DNA of 64,000 nt from Sthenelais limicola (lineage: Eukaryota; Annelida; Polychaeta; Phyllodocida; Sigalionidae), in the NCBI GenBank assembly GCA_942159475.1, contig OW804098.1, positions 113,773,916 to 113,837,915 of the forward strand, given 5' to 3'. Both the position numbers and the translations under genes were made by a program. Positions 56,105 through 64,000 of this stretch are shown one piece after another. Each line of letters starts with the position of its first letter. Positions within the stretch are counted from its first letter, which is position 1. The notes beneath the pieces were generated by a model. It was given only the letters and a program-made list of their open reading frames with translations, was not told the origin of the DNA and did not search any database.

Positions 56105-56641
56105 GAAATTTTCGAGTTGGCTAGCGCCAAGAATACAGATCAGAAGAAAGATTTCCCTAAGAAAGAGGAGAGGAAAGACAGATCAAAGAGCAGAGAATGT
56201 GAGAAAGCAAGCGAAAGTCGTGGAAGAAGCAAGGAAAGATATGCTTACCCACCCCAGCCACAATTCTTTCAAGGTCAAAATTTCCAACAACCTTTCCAGC
56301 AACCTATGTACCAACATTCATATCAACAGCCTTACCAGCAACAATTCCAACAGCCCTACCAACCAAACCCCTATTATGCACCACAACCTCCGCCGTATGG
56401 AACGAATCAATTCCCATATGGTAATTTACCCTACCAACAGAGGCCAAGATCATCAAGCAGAGGCAGATCAACAGATACAACCTCTACAAATTCTTCAGAT
56501 AAATCTAGATCGTCGTCTAAAGAATCCAAAGAGAGGGGTCGTTCCAAGGAGAGGAAATCGAATCCATCAAGCAGGAATTCGTCGAAGGACGGTAAAAACC
56601 AATACCGCCCACCGACTCCTCATACAGTGAAGTTAAACTAG
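56105..56641 (+). CDS. gag: Gag of element 2, C-terminal SR/Q-rich part
   Basis: Same frame as the capsid part, separated from it only by the TGA. It is rich in KE/RS dipeptides, then QPFQQP/YQQP repeats, then an SRGRSTDTTSTNSS-type serine-arginine tail. There is no CCHC knuckle; basic SR repeats may do the nucleic-acid binding. The last 46 bases overlap pol in the -1 frame. Confidence 0.75.
   Translation, partial: EIFELASAKNTDQKKDFPKKEERKDRSKSRECEKASESRGRSKERYAYPPQPQFFQGQNFQQPFQQPMYQHSYQQPYQQQFQQPYQPNPYYAPQPPPYGTNQFPYGNLPYQQRPRSSSRGRSTDTTSTNSSDKSRSSSKESKERGRSKERKSNPSSRNSSKDGKNQYRPPTPHTVKLN
56593..56599 (+). promoter_or_regulatory. candidate -1 frameshift site, gag to pol
   Basis: TAAAAAC, read in gag frame as T AAA AAC, falls exactly where the pol frame opens: the pol-frame stop TAA is 56593-56595. 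It is one base from the classical A AAA AAC heptamer. No downstream pseudoknot was assessed. Confidence 0.4.
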
Positions 56642-59600
56642 TTGACGGCAGCAATGGGAGCAATTGTTGTCGTACAGATGAACCGATAACGGAGACGATC
56701 ACAGAAACGCCCATCGATCTTGAAGATGACAACGAACATGACCTGGACGGCCACTTGGAACTGAAAAATGGTAAGGGAGATCCTATAATTTTGAATGTCA
56801 GCAAAGGTTGTATTGCGGTAAAAATTCTGGATTATAAATTCCCTGTGCTAATAGACACGGGAGCTAATCTCTCTTTCATTTCAGCAAGATTTTTCAAAGC
56901 CTTAAAGGCCAAGTTGAAGAATATGAACGCACAAATTTGTCATGTAAAAGTTTACATAGCCGATGGCTCGGCGCAGTCAGCTAGAAAAAAGGTTAGGTTT
57001 TCTTTTGAGATAGACGGTACAAAATTCAAAAACACTTTTATAGTGGTGCCTAAACTAAAAAGATCTTTAATCTTAGGGGTCGATTTCTTGAAGAAATATC
57101 GAGCTAAAATCGACTACGACCTATACAAAAGGGTATACTCCATAAGAGCTGCTAAGAAGTATATAGTGGAACCAAGATCAGAATTGATCTGTTCTAATTG
57201 TGTAGTCTCGCACGAGAGTTTAAACCATACGATAGGAGTCACTGACAATTTAAAAAGGAAGAAACCAGTGAAATATTTGGTAAAAAGAGTCCTAACGAAG
57301 CCAAAAGGGCCAAGTAATAGGATTAATATGTGTGTGTTCAATGGTTCAGGTAAACGACTGGTTATACCAAAAGGTTCTTTGGTGGGAGTCTATTCAGTTT
57401 GTCAGGAAAACGATTTTGTAAAGATTGATAGCAACCTAAATTCAGTCGATGCGGAAAACAAAAATGTATCAGAGCCTTTTAATCTATCTAAAACCATTGG
57501 TAAAGATTTGACTGACTGCCAAAAGACAGATTTGGGAAAATTGTTGAACGCTTATGAAGATCTTTTCGTGGGTAGTGATAAAAAGTTAGGTAGAACAACT
57601 AAATATCAACATCCCATAGAATTAAAGGATAATTATCAAGCAAAACAATTTAAAACGTATCGTGTTAACCCTGTCATTAGAAAGGAAAGGAAAAAGGCGT
57701 TGGACGAACAGGTAGCCCAAGGTGTCATAGAAAAGACAGACGAAATTCTGGAGTTTACTTCACCAGCTTTTCTAGTAGAAAAGCCTGGTTCTAAACAGAA
57801 TAATCGTTCCTATAGGTTGGTCATAGACTTTCGTTTCCTAAATTCCCAGATAAAGGAACAAAGTAAACTGTTCCCCTCAGCAGAGGAAACGCTGGAAAAA
57901 GTGGGAGAAATTGGGGGAAAGTATTTCTCTAAGCTAGACTGTCATTCTGGCTTCCATCAGGTCCCAATCCGCAAAGGTGACGAAAAACTAACAGGTTTTG
58001 CAACTCCATACGGTAATTACATTTATAAAGTTATGCCAATGGGTCTAAAAACTTGCCCTAGAGCTTTCCACGGGGTGGTAGATACCTTACTGGAGGACTT
58101 GAACTCAGCCGTTTTCTACATCGACGATATCTTGATAGCAAACGATTCCTGGAGTCAGCACATGCGCGACCTGGAAAAATTATTCAAAATTTTCAGGGAA
58201 GCAGATATCAAATTCAAGGGTGAGAAATGTGTATTTGGTGTGTCGAAAGTTCCATTCTTAGGATTCATGGTAGACGGTAAAGGTATTTCCCCAGACCCAG
58301 AAAAGATTGAACCCATAAGATCTTATCCTAGACCCAAAAATATCAAAGGCCTGAGAGCTTTTAATGGATTAGCAAATTACTACAGAAGTTTTATTCCAAA
58401 TTTCAGCGAGATTATGCATCCATTGTACAAGCTAACTAAGGCGAGAATTAAGTTTGTCTGGGATAATGACTGTGAGAAATCGTTCGAGCTTATTAAGGAA
58501 TTGATTTGCAGGAAGGTTACCTTACGTTACCCAGATTATTCTAAGCGTTTCATTATCTCCTCGGATGCAAGTCAATTCGGTTTAGGGGCCTGCATCGCTC
58601 AAGAACATGAAAAGAACATGCTAAGGCCCATTGCTTTTGCTGGCAGATCATTAAACTCAGCCGAGGTTTCCTACAGCACAACGGATTGTGAACTTTTATC
58701 AATTAAATTCGCTTTGGAAAAGTTTGGTCATTACGTGCATGGCACAAAATTTACTATCTTGACTGATCACGCTGCTCTTTTAGCCTTGAAATCAAAGCAA
58801 AACTTAACTGGTAGGATGGCTAGATACCTAGAATTTTTTAATCGTTTCGATTACGACATTTACCATCTGAAAGGTACATTAAATTCAGTAGCTGACGCTC
58901 TTTCGAGAAGAGATTACATCCACAAGGTTATCATACCAGAGCATGTGTCAAGAGAAGAAAAACACGTTTCTTTTAATCCTGTAAATGCTGTAAAACCCTT
59001 TGAGGAAAATGAGCTCTGTGAAAATTATCCAACCATAAAATACAAACACAGATCCATCTTGTTGTCGAATCAAGCCGGCGAAAAAGAGATCGTGGAAGAT
59101 TTCTCAGGAGAAGAAACTCAGGCCAGCTGTTCTGCGGTGGAGACTAGAGCTGAAAAGAAAAAGAAAGCTTTGCAATACAAAAAGGTAAACCGCAATAGAG
59201 ATATAGAGCTATATGGAGGAGACATTTTAGCTTTAAATCCACTCAGTAAAGACGAAATTAGAACTTTACAGAGAGAGGATGTTTTCTGTTCAGAAATGAT
59301 GGAATACCTAGAATCTAACGTTATTCCAGAGTGCGAAAAACGACAGAAAGAAATATTGTTAACAAACGATAGTTTTTTCTTGGACGAGGACGTCTTATAC
59401 AGACTGCCAAAAAGAGTTAAATCTGACCCCTATGAAATCCAATTAGTAGTGCCCAAAGATTACGTTAAACAATTGTTAACCATCTTGCATTGCAGACCTT
59501 TAGGAGGACATGTAGGGTCAACAAAACTTTTAAAACTAGCCCAAGCAAGGTATTATTGGCCTAGGATGTCCAGGGACATTATACAATTCGTGGGAGCTTG

Positions 59601-60600
59601 TGATACTTGCCTAAAAATAAAGAAAATGAGGCACCCCATCAAACCTCCCATGACTATCAGAGAACAATCTCCCTACCCTTTCGCACACATGGTTATAGAT
59701 AGTGTGGGACCTATCACTCAGACCTCATCGGGAAATCGTTATATACAGGTTTGTTGCGATTATATGAGCAGATTCGTTTTTGCATGGCCAACCAAGTCAA
59801 TTGACTCTTCTCACCTTAAACATGAGTTCTATGAGAAAGTCATTTGTAACGTGGGAGTACCAGAAGTGCTCCATAGCGATAATGGGCCCTGTTTCAAAAG
59901 CTTAGAATTCGCAGAATTTTGTAAATCTATGGGAATTAAACAAGTTTTTGGCAGCGGATACAACCCAGCTTGCCAAGGGTTAGTGGAAAAAGCGAATGGA
60001 GTGATAGTGGAACACCTGAAAGCTTTTGTCTCAGCTAATCAACGAGATTGGGATAAATACCTAAACTCGGTGGTTTTTGCATTAAATAATACCGACTCAT
60101 ATAGCCTCGGTTACAGCCCTTTTATTCTAGCAACCGGCAGACTAGCAAGAAGCCCGCCAGACGCAGCTTTAGCTGGACCAAATACCCCAAGAACGGTTTT
60201 AGAATCGTTAACAAATATAGTTAAGGTCCAGAAACAAGCAGCGTTAAAAGCTAGCAGAAATCTGGAAAATTCCCAGAAAAATGCCAAAGAAAGGTACGAC
60301 CAAAAGGTTAACACAAAAGAGTTGAGCCCAGGGACTATTGTCTATGTAAAAATACATCGTTTGTTGGACCCAAGCACCAGCAAAAAGCTTCAGAAAAGCT
60401 ATGCCGGACCATTTTTAATTACAGCTAACAAAAGCCCCACTTCCCTCATGTTAAGAAATCTGAGAGAAAACAAAGACGTACCAAGGCCGGTACACATAGC
60501 CCACGTAAAACCGTTAAACCCAGACTTAAATAGGGATTTACTAAATAACCCTAACGTAAATAATTCTGAAGAAGAATGGGAAAGCTTGCAGGAGGCTTAG
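56596..60600 (+). CDS. pol: Pol of element 2, complete polyprotein
   Basis: A continuous frame of over 1300 codons from the overlap with gag. Residue numbers here count from 56755. Aspartic protease VLIDTGAN has Asp34. Reverse transcriptase has KLDCHSGFHQV, VMPMGLKTCP and YIDD (455-458). RNase H has SSDAS (Asp604), a DCELL motif and LTDHAAL. The integrase zinc region has two histidines and CDTC, and the catalytic residues are Asp982, Asp1042 and Glu1078, with 35 residues between the last two (D,D35E). A GPY/F module (YAGPFLITANK) is near the C-terminus. All key residues are present, so this is the only potentially active polymerase here. It would reverse transcribe and integrate element RNA. 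Confidence 0.92.
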   Translation, partial: KPIPPTDSSYSEVKLVDGSNGSNCCRTDEPITETITETPIDLEDDNEHDLDGHLELKNGKGDPIILNVSKGCIAVKILDYKFPVLIDTGANLSFISARFFKALKAKLKNMNAQICHVKVYIADGSAQSARKKVRFSFEIDGTKFKNTFIVVPKLKRSLILGVDFLKKYRAKIDYDLYKRVYSIRAAKKYIVEPRSELICSNCVVSHESLNHTIGVTDNLKRKKPVKYLVKRVLTKPKGPSNRINMCVFNGSGKRLVIPKGSLVGVYSVCQENDFVKIDSNLNSVDAENKNVSEPFNLSKTIGKDLTDCQKTDLGKLLNAYEDLFVGSDKKLGRTTKYQHPIELKDNYQAKQFKTYRVNPVIRKERKKALDEQVAQGVIEKTDEILEFTSPAFLVEKPGSKQNNRSYRLVIDFRFLNSQIKEQSKLFPSAEETLEKVGEIGGKYFSKLDCHSGFHQVPIRKGDEKLTGFATPYGNYIYKVMPMGLKTCPRAFHGVVDTLLEDLNSAVFYIDDILIANDSWSQHMRDLEKLFKIFREADIKFKGEKCVFGVSKVPFLGFMVDGKGISPDPEKIEPIRSYPRPKNIKGLRAFNGLANYYRSFIPNFSEIMHPLYKLTKARIKFVWDNDCEKSFELIKELICRKVTLRYPDYSKRFIISSDASQFGLGACIAQEHEKNMLRPIAFAGRSLNSAEVSYSTTDCELLSIKFALEKFGHYVHGTKFTILTDHAALLALKSKQNLTGRMARYLEFFNRFDYDIYHLKGTLNSVADALSRRDYIHKVIIPEHVSREEKHVSFNPVNAVKPFEENELCENYPTIKYKHRSILLSNQAGEKEIVEDFSGEETQASCSAVETRAEKKKKALQYKKVNRNRDIELYGGDILALNPLSKDEIRTLQREDVFCSEMMEYLESNVIPECEKRQKEILLTNDSFFLDEDVLYRLPKRVKSDPYEIQLVVPKDYVKQLLTILHCRPLGGHVGSTKLLKLAQARYYWPRMSRDIIQFVGACDTCLKIKKMRHPIKPPMTIREQSPYPFAHMVIDSVGPITQTSSGNRYIQVCCDYMSRFVFAWPTKSIDSSHLKHEFYEKVICNVGVPEVLHSDNGPCFKSLEFAEFCKSMGIKQVFGSGYNPACQGLVEKANGVIVEHLKAFVSANQRDWDKYLNSVVFALNNTDSYSLGYSPFILATGRLARSPPDAALAGPNTPRTVLESLTNIVKVQKQAALKASRNLENSQKNAKERYDQKVNTKELSPGTIVYVKIHRLLDPSTSKKLQKSYAGPFLITANKSPTSLMLRNLRENKDVPRPVHIAHVKPLNPDLNRDLLNNPNVNNSEEEWESLQEA

Positions 60601-60917
60601 ACGTCTAAATCGCCAGTGTGGGTTCTTAGAATGTTTTCACAGGAATAAAGCCTTTTCTTCACATGTCCAAACGGCCGACAGACATGAAAAGAGTCGCGCA
60701 AGCCGCGCGACAAGCTTGTGAGGCCACACCTAAATTATCCAAAAAGCCAAGGCTGGGCCAATTATGAACCAAGAAAGCTTTATCGAATAAAATTGTTGTT
60801 TCTAGGTGGATGCTGAAAAATATTTAAGCACGGGGAAAAGCCTTAGACCCTCACTTGCAAAAGATATTTCGAAGTAGACACTTGAGCCAAATTCCACAAA
60901 ATTTTCTATCTGCTACC
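60601..60917 (+). other. pol to ORF X spacer
   Basis: Contains AATATTTAAGC near 60820, which could be a TATA-like element about 95 bases before the next ATG. It also holds a CGCGCAAGCCGCGCG-type palindromic block near 60690-60712. Confidence 0.4.
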
Positions 60918-61196
60918 ATGGCCATCACTACAGCCCAGAGGAATCTTTCAGAACAGGAGAAGGAAGAAATTCTCTTGGAGGCTATCACTAAGAACTTTGT
61001 GGAAAACTATTGGTATAATATTAAGGATAATACCCAGGCTACCAAAACACCCGCCTCAGACCCATCAGTTTGGTTAGGCGAAGATTGGGACACTGAATTG
61101 GCCGAAACAAATGATAAAAAAGGATTTTCACTATCATTACCGGTAGTGGAGGACTGTGCTTTGCTGAAAGACTCACACAAGATTAAGATAATCTAG
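60918..61196 (+). CDS. ORF X, small accessory ORF between pol and env
   Basis: 92 codons starting at GCTACCATGG, a strong animal start context. The product begins MAITTAQRNLSEQEKEEIL, is acidic in the middle (WLGEDWDTELAE) and ends in a basic HKIKII tail. No membrane segment, cysteine pair or known domain is visible. Element 1 has nothing comparable at the same place. Some LTR elements and retroviruses carry accessory or regulatory genes between pol and env, but a function here cannot be given. It could also be captured host sequence. Confidence 0.55.
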   Translation: MAITTAQRNLSEQEKEEILLEAITKNFVENYWYNIKDNTQATKTPASDPSVWLGEDWDTELAETNDKKGFSLSLPVVEDCALLKDSHKIKII

Positions 61197-62129
61197 GATT
61201 CTGACGTAAGCCCAATACCCATTTGTTCTTTCTTTCAAGTTTGCTTTACCCTTGTTTTTTTCACTCAGGAAACTTGTCCATGCCGCTTTTATTTTAACAA
61301 AGACAGGTAGAAACAAGTTCCTATTTCTGTTTAGCTAGCCTTTTAAGGACTCTTTATTACTAACACTATTAGCTTTATTTAAATTCCTTGCCGAGGGAAC
61401 AAATAAACGTTCTCCAAAAGCCTAAGGAATTACCTTTTCGGAGATTACCCATAGGGGGGATATAAAAGAATTAAAGTGGGACTAGGACGCCAACTAAGCC
61501 CCATTGTCTTACTAAAGCGTCCCCACGCTAGACGCTCACAAAAGCCAAGTTATAGCCTTTTCATGTTTAAATAATTACCAACCAACAGCTGGAAATTAAA
61601 CCCTTGCCTATAGGATTAGTACAGTGAGCCTGGACTACTATCACATGTAGCAGGTGGCCGGCGAGAAGCTTGTACACAAAAGATAAAGTATGCAAACAGG
61701 ATTTTAGGGAGGTTGCGTGGGTACTTACACTTGGGAGGGGGTGGTGTCACCATAAGTTAGCTAGGCCTTTGCACCTAGGACTAATGCTTAAAGAGGTGCG
61801 GGCCACTGCCATTGGTCGCCCCACTTGGTCAAGCCACACCCCTACATAGGTCAACTCTGACGAGGGGAGACGCTAACCCTAAGTACAGCACTTCCATCTT
61901 AGAAGCGTAGCTAGTAAGAGCTGCACCTGACTTTGTCATCTGGAATCAAATACGAACTTCACTCACCAAGGACAAATTCACCATATTTTGGTGGTAAGTA
62001 AATTTTCCTAACGGCGCACACTGTTTTGAATGTATTTTGCATCGGATTATTCAATGATTAGCAAGATTCCCAGTTGTTCGGTTGATGGACTTTAGAACTT
62101 TATTCAAAATACTTTTCTATTCTGTTCAG
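61197..62129 (+). other. ORF X to env region of element 2
   Basis: No coding frame is supported. A TATAAAAG lies near 61460. The purine run GGGAGGGGG-TGG at 61733-61744 is followed by TGTCACC, resembling a polypurine tract and LTR start. An inverted repeat CACCA-TATTT-TGGTG lies near 61979-61993, directly before a consensus donor GTAAGT. The region ends in TTTTCTATTCTGTTCAG, a good splice acceptor. Confidence 0.5.
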
Positions 62130-64000
62130 GGTTTTATTGACGGTATACACCGTCCACTCAGAAGAAATCCTTAGGCAGAACTATGGCATTGTGTTCAAAA
62201 GATTGAGGCACAAACTGGATACTAGAACCAATATGCAATTCATCAAAATACAAATCCCCTTAACGGTTCCGAAACCATGCCCTATAGACGAGCCATTTGA
62301 ATCGGCCCTAGACTACTATAACCGTTTCTACGCCGACTTGGCGGGTTTGCAAGCAATAGTGGGGGAAGCCAATAATAAGACTTACGGTAGAATTTCCGCC
62401 CTGTTAGAAGGGTTCAATGTTAAAGACGCAAGAGCTAAACGGAGAGGATTTCAGTTTATAGGCAATATGTTGAACAGAGCAGTAGGAACAGCCACTGAGC
62501 CAGAATTCGAAGTAATTACTTCAGACATGAATGATCTTATCGACACTATGAGAAAAACTAAGTTAGATGATATTAAACGGGACCGCATACTAAGAGCTAA
62601 TGCAATCAATGCCCATTTGGTAGCCAAATCACTAAATTCTCTAAGAGCAGAAGCGGTAGACGATTTTGAAAACTTAGACAACGATCTAGTTAAAATCGTA
62701 AACGATTTGGACGATAAATTCAATTTCGCTAGTAAGAACTTCGCCAGTACAATTGCAGCAAGCGAACAACTAGCCAACGTGGCCTCCCAGTTACAGTATA
62801 GACAGGGGGCCCTCGTGTTGCTTAATACCCTCTACTCTGTGGCAGATTCTTACCTTCCACTGTCGGTATTATCAAAAGAAAAGCTAGAAAAAGCGGTAGA
62901 AAGATTGACCATTAACATCAGAAAACATTCTACCAACGCTATACCTCTAGGATCTTATTATGAATGGAGAAGATCGCTAGAGTCTACTTTTCACGATAAC
63001 TTGTTGACAATTCAGATCGCGATTAAATATTCCTATGCGCCGAACAGATATACAATTTACAGACCAGTAATTTTCCCTATTCCTATACATGCTCATTTAC
63101 ACGATCCTTACGGGTACACCTTGTTACAGGAAGGTGATAATCAACTGTTAGCCCTAAGCGACGATAAGCAGTATTTTATAGAAATGGATAGAGATGTGCA
63201 GGAAATTTGTAAACTTGATTATTCGAGCCATTTTTGTACTAAGAATATTATGGAATCGTCTGTTCAGAAACCTACATGTCTGATTTCTCTGTTCGCAGGG
63301 AACAATGTTGCTATTATGAAGCTATGCCATTTCAAAAGTTTTTTGACCCTTGCTATTCCTCAGACTCACATACCTTTGGAAAATGATAAGCATATACTGA
63401 TTAACAGAGGCGATACAGGTATGGTCTCATGTAGAGGACAGCCTAGTAAAACCTTGAAATTGTCAGTTTTTTCAATCGTATCACTACCATGTGGATGTGA
63501 AATCCAACTAAGATATGCTAATATAGCAGCTAAAACGTTCGGATGTGAGGAGGATAAATTTACTCTAGCAGTAAAAGCAGGTTTCAATTTACCAGTGGTA
63601 ATAGCATTTAAACTGAATATTGGAGAACTTGAAGCTAGTTCCATGCATAACCAAGTCATTCAATTAGACCTTCCTACAGGAGCAGAATTGAGAAAAGCTT
63701 TTGAAAAAGTGCTGGACGAAATTCTTGACGGCGGCCTAAATGTAATCCAAATGGCTAATGAATTATTGAATGACGATACTGAGCAGTTATCAAAATGGAA
63801 AAAGCTTCACCTGACCTACGATCACTTGAATACAATTTCACCGATCGTATGGACATCTCTTATTATGTCTACGTTAGCTTTAGCAGTGGCATTGACCATT
63901 TTAATTAAATTAAACAGGTATTTTGGCTTTCTCTGCGTGCTTCCCCAAGCCCACTCTCTCAACCTGACTCGCCTGAAGTTGGAACCATACCGGATCCACG
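62130..64000 (+). CDS. env: F-type envelope-like protein of element 2 (3' end outside window)
   Basis: Open from the acceptor at 62128-62129 to the last base, at least 623 codons. There is no ATG before the hydrophobic signal-like start (VLLTVYTVHS), so the initiator must come from an upstream exon. A furin-type RAKRR site (about residues 101-105) is followed by FQFIGNMLNRAVG, in the place of a fusion peptide. A long helical region and a cysteine-containing distal ectodomain follow. Near residues 575-595 there is a membrane anchor (LIMSTLALAVALTILI) and the start of a cytoplasmic tail. The order matches gypsy/errantivirus Env and the baculovirus F family, which mediate membrane fusion. No internal stop is seen. 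Confidence 0.85.

Larger units (their letters stand above)
53905..64000 (+). mobile_element. Gypsy-type element 2 with envelope gene (runs off the window)
   Basis: LTR end, primer site, gag in three open pieces, one long pol, an extra ORF and an env reaching the last base. The left LTR border is approximate (about 53.9 kb). The copy is younger than element 1 because it interrupts it; pol is uninterrupted. Confidence 0.75.

Noticed and set aside
61745..61990. 3' LTR of element 2
   Set aside because: It does not match the sequence just before the element 2 primer site (53905-54139), and env follows it. It is kept only as an unexplained LTR-like block.

Overview
The window is animal nuclear DNA. 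It is AT-rich, host genes are split by GT-AG introns, and most of the sequence is transposable elements, miniature inverted-repeat elements (MITEs) and tandem repeats. There is no bacterial-style operon. The mix (a secreted N-formylglutamate-amidohydrolase-like gene, a divergent rhodopsin-type receptor, Gypsy elements with envelope genes) suggests a marine invertebrate. A mollusc, annelid or brachiopod is my guess; the species cannot be read from the sequence.

Layout. 1-5056: non-coding DNA with a 364-bp tandem duplication, a 54-bp minisatellite and many scattered copies of a short TTTTGTATCATCAC motif. 5061-18623: one minus-strand LTR element with two 830-bp LTRs (one difference seen), CATA target duplications, a polypurine tract, a primer-binding-site candidate and a gag-like ORF ending in a zinc knuckle. 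It has no recognisable protease, reverse transcriptase or integrase. Its ~12-kb interior carries a hairpin, a tRNA-like sequence, several tandem arrays and X-box-like palindromes. 18628-45207: host DNA with two genes. The first is a three-exon secreted amidohydrolase-like gene (20530-24133), whose splice phases join exactly to 293 residues. The second is the first two exons of a seven-transmembrane receptor (40916-44843). Around and inside both lie at least 13 copies of a ~240-bp MITE (family A) and 11 copies of a ~410-bp MITE (family B), often within tens of bases of exon borders. LINE remnants, a 1.9-kb terminal-inverted-repeat element and an 82-bp satellite are also present.

45208-64000: two Gypsy-type elements with envelope genes, on the plus strand. 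Element 1 (LTR 45208-45830) has an RG-rich gag, a pol broken by one frame change, and an F-type env whose 3' part is missing. Element 2 begins at about 53.9 kb, apparently inserted into the env of element 1. It has a gag split by a frame change and a TGA, an intact pol, an extra 92-codon ORF, and an env running off the window end. Both env frames lack an AUG and open right after a splice-acceptor-like site in the same phase, pointing to env expression from a spliced RNA.

Gag would form the particle, Pol would copy and integrate the element, and Env would allow membrane fusion. Element 1 looks dead. Element 2 has an intact pol but an interrupted gag. The 13.6-kb element at 5061-18623 inserted recently and must have depended on enzymes made elsewhere.
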